Assembly: GCA_028281025.1 (NCBI GenBank)
Contig: JANQKR010000013.1
Coordinates: 124,001-188,000, forward strand
Length of the DNA: 64,000 nucleotides
Source: Croceivirga sp.
GTDB lineage: Bacteria > Bacteroidota > Bacteroidia > Flavobacteriales > Flavobacteriaceae
Reading direction: 5' to 3'
This document shows, piece by piece, positions 43,053-51,348 of the stretch (its first letter is position 1; the number at the start of each line of letters is the position of its first letter). Both the position numbers and the translations under genes were made by a program. The notes beneath the pieces are model-generated. The model was not told the origin of the DNA. It saw nothing but the letters and a program-made list of their open reading frames with translations, and did no database searches.

Positions 43053-45468
43053 ATGACCTTCCAAGCCTTTCGCGCTCATCCTTTTCAATTTCACGTTTAT
43101 TCTGTTCCAGTCTAAAGTTGCCGAAGTTGTAGGTAAATCCTACGCGCACAAACTGGGTTTCGGGAACCAGCAGGAAAGCGTTGTCCTGATTTAAATATCT
43201 TGAGGTATAGGTAGGGTTGGCAAGGCCCAGCAAATCTTCCGCAGCAACGGAAACCGCAGCCCTATTGTCCCAAAGGTTTTTTCGCAGGCCAAGGGTGAGG
43301 TTGGTGCTGGGTGATTGGACATAGGACCCAAAAAGATATCTGGAAAAGTGACTGAATGTGACTTCCCCGGTCCAGGTCCCATCCTGGGAAAGGGTCAAAT
43401 AATTCGCTAGATAAATGTAAAACCCATCTATGGAATTGGTGAATTCCACATTACCGCTTTCGATGGCCAAAAAGGTTTCCTCCTCATAAAATACTGACGT
43501 ATACGCGTACAGAAACCAGGGGTCAACAATACTTTTGCTAAGGGTAAAATCCAGCCCATAGGAGATGCTCCCGATGACGTTTTGTTTGAACTCCCGAAGT
43601 GTTAGCGCGTCATTGTCCTGAAATACCAGGGCGCTGATGTAATTCCCGTTGTCCCGATAGTAAAAATCAAAGAAGTATTCGCTGTTGAAGGTGTAGTTCA
43701 AGTTGAAATTATTGTAAAAATTAGGTTGCAGGCGCTGGTTTCCTTCCTTAAAGTCGTTCTCATTATAGAAATACCGAAATGGATTCAGGTCATTGTATCG
43801 GGGGCGTTCCACCTTCCTGCCGTAATCAAAGGAAAAGCTATGCTTTTCATTGGGGGAATAGAGCACATAGACGGAAGGGAAGGGTTCAAAGAAATCCTGG
43901 GTGTTGGTTTCATTTAAGGTTTCCGATACTCCGGAGGCATCCGTCAGCTCTCCTCGAACTCCCAATTTAACGGACCATTTCTCCCAGTTCTGCACATAAC
44001 TTAGATACGCGGCATATACCTTTTCGTCGTATAAAAAGATATCCGATAAGGCAGGGTTAACCGTTTCACTGGTTTCGTCAAAATCGGAAAAATCGATACG
44101 GCTTTCAGAATCCACTACGGAAATCTTGGTCCCCGCTTCCAATGAAGCGGTACCAATTGGGGTTTGATAATCCATTTGTCCCGTAAAAATCTGGATGTTT
44201 TGATCTGCTGTTGTCCGAAAACCAAAATCCCGCAAAAAAGCCCCTGTATCGTCAAAGTAATTCGAATTGATCTGCTGTTGGTAATTGTCCTCGTAATGGG
44301 TGTAGTGACCATTTACGGTTAGCCTGGCCCCTGGTTTTTTCAGCTTCCTCACATAGGAAAGATCGAATGCGATATTGTTCTCGTCCTCAAAACCACTATT
44401 GTTGGTGGTAAAGGTGGAATCCAGTTGGTTTTGCGCATTCCTGATTTCCGAAGAAAGGTCACGCCTCCATTCCTGGTTTGGGGCAAGCAACACATTGGAG
44501 GTCAGCGTTAGGCTGTTTTTCGCATCAATCTCATAGTCCAAATTCAGATTAATACTGTGGCTTTGTATCTCCTTGACCTCATTTTCCTCATTCCGCCATC
44601 TGGAAAAAACGGAGTTGGTCTGATCTATAAAATTGAGTTCCTTGTCCAAATCCGCATTGTTTTTCTTGTCGCTATAATTGTAATTCGAAAAAAGATTAAG
44701 CTTATCGGTCTTGAAATAATGGCTGGTTCCTATATTGTACTTCGGAAAAATCGCCTGGGTAAAACTACCATCAATACTTCCCTTATACCCCGGGGCCACA
44801 TTTTTGTTGGTCATAATATTGATTACCGCACCATCCTCGGCATCAAAGTTGGCCGGGGGGTTGGCATACATTTCCACCGCCTGCACCATAGTCCCCGTAA
44901 GGCCCTCAAAAAAGTCCTTGACCTCATCCGGGGATAACTGTACCCTTCGGCCGTTGAGATAGACGTTTGCCGTTTTCCCCCTGATGTTCAGTTGATCCCG
45001 ATTCACAATAAGTCCCGGGGTGTTCCTTAGGATATCCCAGGTATTCCCCTGGGAAACCACCGTATTTTCCACCTGGAATACCACGCGATCTGCCAAACGT
45101 TTTACGGTGGGTCTTCTGGCCGTGACCACTACCTCATCCAAACGTTCGGATTCCAGGGGTATGACCAGCGCCCCCAGTTTTACATTGGACGCAATGTCCA
45201 GGGCCAGGGGCTTGGAACCCCTTCCCACATAACTTGCCTGTAGCAGATATAGATTCGGTGCTACTTCCTTTAAGCTAAAAAAACCGTTCTCATCCGCGGA
45301 AGTCCCCTTTACAAAAGTGGAGTCTGCCGAATTGAGTAATAGAATATTGGCAAAGGGAATGACTTCGTTGGTACTATTGATCACCTTTCCAGAAATCTCA
45401 AAAGTTTGCGATATGGAAATTCCGACAACGGAAAAAACCGTTATCAGGGTAAGCCATAAGGTTCTCAT
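43030..45468 (-). CDS. TonB-dependent receptor (outer-membrane beta-barrel family)
   Basis: 812 residues. Signal peptide (about 1-20), a carboxypeptidase-regulatory-like domain (FEISGKVINSTNEVIPFANILLL), a plug (LDEVVVTARRPTVKRLADRVVFQVENTVVSQGNTWDILRNTPGLIV), and a barrel of the OMP_b-brl_3 type with HSFSFDYGRKVERPRYNDLNPFRYF. The last strand is followed by an unusual basic, charged tail (RLEQNKREIEKDERERLGRSSNPSTQQ), so the protein does not end on an aromatic residue. This class is often linked to metal or peptide uptake; the ligand is unknown. Confidence 0.87.
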   Translation of the reverse strand: MRTLWLTLITVFSVVGISISQTFEISGKVINSTNEVIPFANILLLNSADSTFVKGTSADENGFFSLKEVAPNLYLLQASYVGRGSKPLALDIASNVKLGALVIPLESERLDEVVVTARRPTVKRLADRVVFQVENTVVSQGNTWDILRNTPGLIVNRDQLNIRGKTANVYLNGRRVQLSPDEVKDFFEGLTGTMVQAVEMYANPPANFDAEDGAVINIMTNKNVAPGYKGSIDGSFTQAIFPKYNIGTSHYFKTDKLNLFSNYNYSDKKNNADLDKELNFIDQTNSVFSRWRNEENEVKEIQSHSINLNLDYEIDAKNSLTLTSNVLLAPNQEWRRDLSSEIRNAQNQLDSTFTTNNSGFEDENNIAFDLSYVRKLKKPGARLTVNGHYTHYEDNYQQQINSNYFDDTGAFLRDFGFRTTADQNIQIFTGQMDYQTPIGTASLEAGTKISVVDSESRIDFSDFDETSETVNPALSDIFLYDEKVYAAYLSYVQNWEKWSVKLGVRGELTDASGVSETLNETNTQDFFEPFPSVYVLYSPNEKHSFSFDYGRKVERPRYNDLNPFRYFYNENDFKEGNQRLQPNFYNNFNLNYTFNSEYFFDFYYRDNGNYISALVFQDNDALTLREFKQNVIGSISYGLDFTLSKSIVDPWFLYAYTSVFYEEETFLAIESGNVEFTNSIDGFYIYLANYLTLSQDGTWTGEVTFSHFSRYLFGSYVQSPSTNLTLGLRKNLWDNRAAVSVAAEDLLGLANPTYTSRYLNQDNAFLLVPETQFVRVGFTYNFGNFRLEQNKREIEKDERERLGRSSNPSTQQ

Positions 45469-45559
45469 CTAACGTTGGGGTTGAATGCCAAAGCTAAGAA
45501 ATAATCCAAAAGTGGATGTTGAATCGTTGGCCCGCATGATAAAAGGCCGTTAAATAAAC

Positions 45560-45567
45560 TATCTTTG
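45560..45567 (+). promoter_or_regulatory. Possible -7 element (TAnnTTTG) of lepA
   Basis: TATCTTTG, 20 bases before the lepA ATG at 45588, matches the Bacteroidota -7 consensus. A TTG upstream is 28 bases away, further than usual, so support is partial. Confidence 0.45.
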
Positions 45568-45587
45568 CGGCCAAAATTGCTCCCTAA

Positions 45588-47384
45588 ATGAAGCATATTA
45601 GAAACTTCTGTATCATTGCCCATATCGATCATGGCAAGAGTACCCTGGCCGATCGGTTGTTGGATTTTACCGGGTCGGTTACCGAGCGTGAAAGGCAGGA
45701 CCAACTATTGGACAATATGGATCTGGAAAGGGAACGGGGCATCACCATAAAAAGTCATGCCATCCAAATGGAATATGTGTACCAGGGGGAGAACTATGTC
45801 CTTAATCTTATCGACACTCCAGGCCATGTGGATTTTTCATATGAAGTATCGCGTTCCATTGCCGCCTGTGAAGGGGCCTTATTGGTGGTCGATGCCGCCC
45901 AAAGTATTCAGGCACAGACCATTTCGAATTTGTATTTGGCATTGGAAAACGATCTGGAAATCATTCCCGTCCTGAATAAAGTGGATTTGCCCAGCGCCAA
46001 TCCCGATGAGGTGACCGATGATATTGTCGATCTATTGGGGTGTTCTCCCGATGAGGTCATTCCTGCAAGCGCCAAAACCGGTATTGGTATCGAAGAAATA
46101 TTGGCGGCCATTATTGAGCGCGTCCCCGCTCCGGATGGTGACCCAAATGCGCCACTGCAGGCTTTGGTATTTGATTCTGTCTATAACCCGTTTCGAGGGG
46201 TCGAAACCTATTTTAGGATCCTGAACGGCGAATTGAGAAAAGGGCAAAAAATCAAGTTCATGGCTACGGGAAAGGACTATTCCGCAGATGAAATAGGGAC
46301 CTTAAAACTCACCCAAGAGCCAAAACCCAGGATATCGACCGGGGATGTGGGTTATTTGATCACGGGAATCAAGGATGCGCGGGAGGTGAAGGTTGGAGAT
46401 ACCATTACCTTGACCGTGAATCCTTCCAAAGCCGCCATTGCCGGATTCGAAGATGTGAAGCCCATGGTTTTTGCCGGAATTTATCCTGTGGATACCGAAG
46501 ACTTTGAGGAGCTACGTTCCTCCATGGAAAAACTACAGCTGAACGATGCTTCCCTGGTCTTTACCGCAGAAAGTAGTGCGGCATTGGGCTTTGGCTTCCG
46601 TTGTGGTTTTTTGGGGATGCTGCATATGGAAATCATCCAGGAACGCCTGGAACGTGAGTTCGATATGACGGTCATTACCACGGTTCCGAACGTTAGCTAT
46701 CATGCCTATACCAAGAAAAATCCGGAGGAAATCGTGATTGTAAACAATCCTTCGGACCTGCCCGACCCCTCCACTTTAGATCGTGTGGAGGAGCCTTATA
46801 TTAAAGCGACCATTATTACGAAGTCGGATTTTGTGGGTAATGTCATGTCCCTTTGTATTGACAAAAGGGGACAGATCACCAATCAGACCTATTTGACCAC
46901 GGAACGGGTGGAACTCACCTTTGATATGCCTCTGGCGGAAATTGTATTCGACTTTTACGACCGATTGAAAACCGTTTCCAAAGGTTATGCGTCCTTTGAT
47001 TATACCCCCATAGGGCTACGCACCTCCAAACTGGTCCGTGTGGATATCCTTCTCAACGCGCAGCCCGTGGATGCCCTTTCGGCTTTGGTGCACTTTGACA
47101 ATGCCCACACTATAGGCAAAAAAATGTGCGAAAAGCTAAAGGAACTCATTCCAAGGCAACAATTTGATATTCCCATACAAGCGGCCATTGGATCCAAAAT
47201 CATTTCCCGGGAAACCATTAAGGCGTTGCGAAAGGATGTCACGGCCAAATGTTATGGGGGTGATATTTCGCGAAAGCGAAAGTTATTGGAAAAACAGAAG
47301 AAAGGAAAGAAACGGATGCGGCAGGTAGGAAATGTGGAAATTCCACAACAGGCGTTTATGGCCGTACTTAAGCTAAACGATTGA
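45588..47384 (+). CDS. lepA: Elongation factor 4 (LepA), ribosomal back-translocase GTPase
   Basis: 598 residues, the usual length. G1 in [15 protein letters not shown] (about 10-24), G2 [10 protein letters not shown]3 [16 protein letters not shown]4 NKVDLP and G5 SAKTG. The LepA-specific C-terminal part is present ([100 protein letters not shown]). It acts on stalled or incorrectly translocated ribosomes and in ribosome biogenesis. It marks the end of the conserved core part of the window. Confidence 0.97.
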   Translation: MKHIRNFCIIAHIDHGKSTLADRLLDFTGSVTERERQDQLLDNMDLERERGITIKSHAIQMEYVYQGENYVLNLIDTPGHVDFSYEVSRSIAACEGALLVVDAAQSIQAQTISNLYLALENDLEIIPVLNKVDLPSANPDEVTDDIVDLLGCSPDEVIPASAKTGIGIEEILAAIIERVPAPDGDPNAPLQALVFDSVYNPFRGVETYFRILNGELRKGQKIKFMATGKDYSADEIGTLKLTQEPKPRISTGDVGYLITGIKDAREVKVGDTITLTVNPSKAAIAGFEDVKPMVFAGIYPVDTEDFEELRSSMEKLQLNDASLVFTAESSAALGFGFRCGFLGMLHMEIIQERLEREFDMTVITTVPNVSYHAYTKKNPEEIVIVNNPSDLPDPSTLDRVEEPYIKATIITKSDFVGNVMSLCIDKRGQITNQTYLTTERVELTFDMPLAEIVFDFYDRLKTVSKGYASFDYTPIGLRTSKLVRVDILLNAQPVDALSALVHFDNAHTIGKKMCEKLKELIPRQQFDIPIQAAIGSKIISRETIKALRKDVTAKCYGGDISRKRKLLEKQKKGKKRMRQVGNVEIPQQAFMAVLKLND

Positions 47385-47401
47385 TCGAGGGAAAAGAAAG
47401 G

Positions 47402-47439
47402 CCATTTTATACGCTACGCTAATCGCGCACCAGCGGGGC
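47402..47439. repeat. Dispersed repeat copy R1
   Basis: CCATTTTATACGCTACGCTAATCGCGCACCAGCGGGG; partial copy of the element also seen at 48015 and 48206. It lies between lepA and the ORF6N pseudogene. Confidence 0.6.
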
Positions 47440-47440
47440 A

Positions 47441-48009
47441 TTACTTCTTATACCCTATTTTGTTCCTTGGTTTGGGATTTTCCTTCCTCTCAATCAGCTC
47501 GTCCAAGTAGCTAAAGACGAGTTCGATGTTTTTGCTCTGGTTGGCCAATTTCTTCTTTCCCCTTCGATTTCAAGGCGCAGGTTCAGGTTGTCGGTGAGCA
47601 TTTCCCTAAGCTTGGTAAATATCCGCATGACCTGGATGTTGACGGCGATGGCCCTTTTGCTGTTCAACACACTTGATAGCATGAGTACGCCATGTTCCGT
47701 GAAGGCCATCGGGGCATACCGTATACCGCCCCAACTTGAGGTGCCAATTTGGCTCCTTCAATTTTGAAACTCCTCTTTATCAAGTTCAAACATAAAATCT
47801 TCGGGGAATCGGTCGATGTTCCTTCTCACCTGCCTTTTGAGTTGTTTGGTCTCCACTTGGTAAAGTTCAGCCAAATCCCTGTCCATCATGACCTTTTGAC
47901 CCCTGATGACGTAAATCTTACTGGTTATTGTTTCTTCTGTTATGGCTGGTTTATCGTTCACTCGATTGGCATAAAACCGTAAAATTAGGTTGAAACTTGG
48001 AGGTCCCAC
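47441..48009 (-). pseudogene. ORF6N-domain protein gene, disrupted
   Basis: Read on the minus strand the first part gives ITSKIYVIRGQKVMMDRDLAELYQVETKQLKRQVRRNIDRFPEDFMFELDKEEFQN, a clear ORF6N DNA-binding domain. A TGA at 47760-47758 interrupts it where the family normally has Leu. The same frame then continues [36 protein letters not shown]. Near 47572 the frame shifts: the expected continuation ([23 protein letters not shown]) lies in another frame and ends at 47441. One nonsense and one frameshift change therefore break the gene. The original start may have been GTG at 47961. ORF6N proteins are typical of phage and mobile regions. Confidence 0.85.
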
Positions 48010-48014
48010 GCTGC

Positions 48015-48119
48015 TGCCATTTTGGAACGCGATACGCTTCGTTAATCACGTACCAGCGGGGGTTATACCTCGGTAGTACACCCCTGTCCGCATTTGGCCG
48101 GTACCGTGGAGCGGGTTTA
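48015..48119. repeat. Dispersed repeat copy R2 with palindromic core
   Basis: Begins CCATTTTGGAACGCGATACG and runs through CACGTACCAGCGGGGG into a palindromic part CGGTAGTACACCCCTGTCCG ... CCGGTACCGTGG. The first half matches R1 and R3, the second half matches R4 at 50345. Probably the most complete copy in the window. Confidence 0.65.
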
Positions 48120-48205
48120 TCGTTATGCTCCAAAATAGGTAAAACTTGTCTGGGAGCCGGGGCAAATTGCATAAGCGGATTCATTGGACGATAAGTGGAA
48201 AATCC

Positions 48206-48246
48206 ATTTTGGAACACGATGCGCTAATCGCCTACCAACAGGGGGT
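48206..48246. repeat. Dispersed repeat copy R3
   Basis: CCATTTTGGAACACGATGCGCTAATCGCCTACCAACAGGGGG; matches the first half of R2. It lies about 55 bases beyond the reverse-transcriptase stop. Confidence 0.6.
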
Positions 48247-48299
48247 ACCTACACGATACGACACTCTTCAGAGACGAGCGCTAGCGGGGGGAATATGGT

Positions 48300-49154
48300 T
48301 CAAGTTTTTTTCTTGGAAGTCCTATACACTTGATCTTTGTAAGATTTCCTACCCAATATTTGAAGTTCACCCATGCTCTTTTCATCTTTATTCCTGAAAT
48401 CATCAGAAACCTTTAAAGTACTCAGGCCAGCTACTACCCCTGTTATTACAGATTTGTTTTTCCTGTAGGACGTTTTTCCCCTACTGATTTTAAATCCATT
48501 TTTTGTGATGGTTTGAATCATGCTGGGTATCAAATCATGAAAGTCATTTTTTGATGAAAATGTCAAATCATCAAACCAACGGGTGTAAATTATATCTTTT
48601 TCTTTGATTAATTCGAGAAGTTGCAAATCTGTCTTTTCAAATACAATATTTGCTAGCATTGGACTTGTTTTGGTTCCCTGTGGCAAAAATGTAATATCAG
48701 ACTCATTTTTTTTGAGGGTTGTTAGTTCCGCAATAATATTTGAAACCTGTTTTGAAAAGCCTTTTGACCTTAAAGCCCTAAATACCATGTCACGACTTAT
48801 TGATGGGAAAAAAGAAGTTATATCGGTCTGAAATCGATATATAGAACCTTTATGAAAATTGGCATTGCCAATTGAACTTTTCCTTTTTATTCCACCTTGA
48901 ATATTAGAAATTAAAGGGACTCTTGTTAGTATTTTAGTCTGTATTCTTCCTTGAAGGTTTTTAAGCTCTCCTCGACTGGGATTATAAACCCTTTTTTGAA
49001 CAATTCCATTTTTGACGATGGGCTTATTTGTGGTCTTATCTTTCTTGATTTGAGAATATTGGTAGTAGTAGCTAGAGTATTTTTCAATCACCGATTTTAG
49101 CTGATCCTTATCATATCCAAGGATTGCACATAAATCATTAATTGTTTTCACCAT
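48300..49154 (-). CDS. Retron-type reverse transcriptase
   Basis: 284 residues, small and without a maturase or endonuclease domain. RT core: YRFQTDITSFFPSISRDMVF (first catalytic Asp about 111), LPQGTKTSPMLANIVF (about 157-172), and the catalytic box TRWFDDLTFSS (Asp about 195 and 196). Retron-specific marks are present: region X NANFH (NAxxH, about 97-101) and region Y VITG (about 236-239; VTG in most retrons). The usual YxDD is WFDD. It should make msDNA from a structured RNA, probably the one predicted upstream at 49775-49969. The start overlaps the XRE gene by 17 bases, so the two are coupled. Confidence 0.92.
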   Translation of the reverse strand: MVKTINDLCAILGYDKDQLKSVIEKYSSYYYQYSQIKKDKTTNKPIVKNGIVQKRVYNPSRGELKNLQGRIQTKILTRVPLISNIQGGIKRKSSIGNANFHKGSIYRFQTDITSFFPSISRDMVFRALRSKGFSKQVSNIIAELTTLKKNESDITFLPQGTKTSPMLANIVFEKTDLQLLELIKEKDIIYTRWFDDLTFSSKNDFHDLIPSMIQTITKNGFKISRGKTSYRKNKSVITGVVAGLSTLKVSDDFRNKDEKSMGELQILGRKSYKDQVYRTSKKKT

Positions 49155-49455
49155 ATGGCTCAGGAAAAAATAACGAATTAACTAAATTGTTCAGTGATTC
49201 ACTAACAAGATTGTAAGCTTCCAGTTTAGCTTCGGGTATATCCGATTCATCAAGGGATTTAAAAAATAGTACAGGCAAAGGAATAGCAAGTACTTCGCTT
49301 AACCTCTTTAGTGTAGATAAGTTTGGCTCCTTTTTATTTCTCTCTATCATTGAAAGATAGACTTGGGTGATTTCGCAAGACTTTGCTAATTCACCCTGAC
49401 TAATACCCAGTTTTTTTCTTTGAAATTTTATTGCGTTTCCTAAATCCATAATCAT
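49138..49455 (-). CDS. XRE-family helix-turn-helix protein of the retron operon
   Basis: 105 residues. A classic HTH_3 domain spans about residues 3-62: LGNAIKFQRKKLGISQGELAKSCEITQVYLSMIERNKKEPNLSTLKRLSEVLAIPLPVLF. A 40-residue acidic, helical tail follows (SDIPEAKLEAYNLVSESLNNLVNSLFF). It lies between the 89-residue gene and the reverse transcriptase and overlaps the latter by 17 bases. HTH proteins are known as accessory partners of one group of retrons; whether this one is an autorepressor, an effector or both is unknown. The first ATG and one two codons later are both possible starts. Confidence 0.9.
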   Translation of the reverse strand: MIMDLGNAIKFQRKKLGISQGELAKSCEITQVYLSMIERNKKEPNLSTLKRLSEVLAIPLPVLFFKSLDESDIPEAKLEAYNLVSESLNNLVNSLFFPEPYGENN

Positions 49456-49477
49456 CTATAAATCAAAAGCGGGTCAA

Positions 49478-49747
49478 TTACAAGCTCGTCAAAAATTCGA
49501 GTACTTTTCTTAATTCAGCTATAACATCAGCACGCATAAACGTTCTAATTATTACTGGCAAAACGTCAGATAGAATTTCCTTCCTATCCGAATCTTCGGT
49601 TACTTCCTTCAATTCAATTAAAGCTACTTTTACATTCTCCAATCGAATTAAATCGTCAATTGACAAAGAACTGCGGTTCTTTGAGAGGACAACCTCAATT
49701 GCTTCAATGAGACTGTCAATTTTTAAAACAAATTCGTTTTTTTTCAT
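49478..49747 (-). CDS. Small helical protein of unknown function, first gene of the retron operon
   Basis: 89 residues, I recognise no family. The sequence is wholly helical in character with heptad-like Leu/Ile spacing (FVLKIDSLIEAIEVVL, IDDLIRLENVKVALIELKEV, VIAELRKVLEFLTSL), rich in Glu and Lys, and has no membrane segment or cysteine. It is followed 22 bases later by the XRE gene and preceded by 27 bases and the predicted structured RNA. It may be an effector, an antitoxin or a binding partner of the reverse transcriptase; nothing in the sequence decides. Confidence 0.75.
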   Translation of the reverse strand: MKKNEFVLKIDSLIEAIEVVLSKNRSSLSIDDLIRLENVKVALIELKEVTEDSDRKEILSDVLPVIIRTFMRADVIAELRKVLEFLTSL

Positions 49748-49774
49748 ACGGTTAATATTTAAAAATTAATAATA

Positions 49775-49969
49775 GATTAATATAGAATGGTGCCTAGCAC
49801 AATTCGTCCGCTTTCAATTTAGATAGGTAAAGAATAATTTATTATTCTTTTACCGTTAACCATAATCATAATAATTGTATGTGGCCAGAGCCTCAGTACC
49901 TAATGATCTGGCAAAATGGCGATAGGAAGCCGTGTAATCAAGTACACATTAATTCCATTCTTATTAATC
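49775..49969 (-). ncRNA. Candidate retron msr-msd RNA
   Basis: Read on the minus strand, GATTAATAAGAATGG at the 5' end is complementary to CCATTCTATATTAATC at the 3' end (7 + 7 pairs around a small internal loop), which fits the a1/a2 pair of retron RNAs. Inside lie three hairpins: GTGTA..TACAC near 49934-49950, GCCAGA..TCTGGC at 49883-49911, and a long one, GGTAAAAGAATAAT with ATTATTCTTTACC, at 49826-49854. It precedes the 89-residue, XRE and reverse-transcriptase genes on the same strand. The branching G and exact msd limits are not identified. Confidence 0.6.
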
Positions 49970-50439
49970 CCATGTATGAATTACTACTCTCAAAGAACTT
50001 ATGGGGCGAATATACAAAATATAACTCACAGTTAAAATACTTTCGATAATTTAATATTATTTAAACTGAGAAAATGGTTTAACTTTAAGAAAATCATCCC
50101 AAAACGCGCTTAAAACTTAACTAAGGTGGAATGAAGTCAATTGTCATGGCTCAAATAATTCTTATAAAATCTAAAAGAAATTTCTTTAGTTTAAGAACTA
50201 AACTATTACTATGATTAGTGCAATTAGTCGCAACCGAAAAAGTTACATGGATATTGATAGAAAGACCTAAAGGTTTCATTTTCCCGCTACAAAGTAACTT
50301 GGCAGTTTCGTCTTATTGTTATCAAAACTTTCAAAACGGTTAAGCCGCAGTAGTGCAACCCTGTCCTCATGTGACAGGTACTGCGGAGCTGGTATTAGGT
50401 ACAATATAAAACACCAATATTGACAAACTTAGTCTCATG
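49970..50439. other. AT-rich intergenic region upstream of the retron RNA
   Basis: About 470 bases, strongly AT-rich. It should contain the retron promoter. The only clear structure is the palindromic repeat R4 at 50345-50386. A 27-codon frame at 50131-50214 is too short and plain to support. Confidence 0.5.
50345..50386. repeat. Dispersed repeat copy R4, nested palindrome
   Basis: CCGCAGTA, seven bases, CCTGTC, seven bases, GACAGG, TACTGCGG: an 8-base outer and 6-base inner stem with one bulge. The same order with changes occurs in R2 at 48071-48119, so the two halves of the retron region are flanked by related sequence. Confidence 0.7.
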
Positions 50440-50793
50440 CTAAGTGCTTTTGATAAAAAAAATCGCAGATGAAAAAGTATAAAAGATTGCAAACAGGATC
50501 AAAAGATATTTCTCTTTTTCATTTAAAGATTCGTACGATTCTTTCATCTTACTTTTTACTGTTACTCTCTTAAAATAGCTATAAGAACCAAAAAAACTAA
50601 TCAATACGATTGCAACACTTAATAGCCAAGGTAAACTCAAGACATCCAATCCCAATAAGTTTAGTATACCTCCTATGGTAAATAAGAATACAATAGTGAA
50701 CAAGAAAGCTGCCCTTGAATCCTCATTTGTTAAACCAAACCCCGTATAAGATGTAAACTTTAACAAACAGAAGTAATACAACCGAATTATCAT
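50440..50793 (-). CDS. Small membrane protein of unknown function
   Basis: 117 residues with three likely membrane helices (about 28-46, 52-70 and 95-114) and a charged loop KRVTVKSKMKESYESLNEKEKYLL between the last two. No family is recognised. The composition is AT-rich like the retron region. Small proteins of this kind are common next to RHS genes in Flavobacteriaceae, where they may be immunity or orphan immunity proteins; that is only a suggestion from position. Confidence 0.65.
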   Translation of the reverse strand: MIIRLYYFCLLKFTSYTGFGLTNEDSRAAFLFTIVFLFTIGGILNLLGLDVLSLPWLLSVAIVLISFFGSYSYFKRVTVKSKMKESYESLNEKEKYLLILFAIFYTFSSAIFFIKST

Positions 50794-50991
50794 AACATTA
50801 TACTATTGCCCTTAATATGGAACCGTTAAACCTAGTTCTTTCACGAATTTGTAAAACTTTCCTTGTTTTGGCTCTTTGTTGTCTTTGTCCGGCTATTTCA
50901 GCTGAATCCAACGAATTTTTAAAACATTAAATTTGTAATGACCCTTTTACATTATTTAAAATGAAAGTTTTACGTAATACTGATTTAACAA

Positions 50992-51348
50992 ATGCGAGAG
51001 ATATTTATTTTCTGTTTAATTTTTTTCTTCGTAATAGCAAGTTTGGTCTACGCACTTGTTCATAAAGAGATTTTGTACAATAAGATTAAAAAAGAAGCGC
51101 AAAAAAGAGGTCATACTGCTATTGAAATAAGAAATACTGATGAAACTATTACAATTCAGGATAAAACTAATAATCCTTTTATCAATTTTTTAAAAAATAA
51201 TGTTCTCATCAACAATGGTCTTTCAGTATATCAAAAGATTTCAAAAAAAGTAATTTGTTCGTCTAATGACTTTGAGAAAGAAGAATTTGTTGTGGTTGTT
51301 GAAACTTATTTTTCATACCCCGTTAAAGTACATTTCAAAAAAGTCTAA
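50992..51348 (+). CDS. Small membrane-anchored protein of unknown function
   Basis: 118 residues with one N-terminal membrane helix (about 4-23) and a charged soluble part (KKEAQKRGHTAIEIRNTDETITIQDKT ... FEKEEFVVVVETYFSYPVKVHFKKV) ending in beta-strands. No family is recognised. It is transcribed toward, and ends next to, the convergent lipoprotein gene (stops adjacent at 51348/51349). An immunity-like role is possible but unproven. Confidence 0.65.
   Translation: MREIFIFCLIFFFVIASLVYALVHKEILYNKIKKEAQKRGHTAIEIRNTDETITIQDKTNNPFINFLKNNVLINNGLSVYQKISKKVICSSNDFEKEEFVVVVETYFSYPVKVHFKKV

Noticed and set aside
47951-48217. 88-codon minus-strand frame upstream of the ORF6N pseudogene
   Set aside because: It is a translation of dispersed repeat R2 and does not look like a protein.
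48300-49154. Group II intron reverse transcriptase
   Set aside because: The protein is too short, has no maturase or endonuclease domain, carries retron NAxxH and ITG marks, and no intron domain V/VI structure was seen nearby.
50131-50214. 27-codon frame with an AAGGTGGA-like site
   Set aside because: Too short and low in information content to support; it may be chance in AT-rich DNA.
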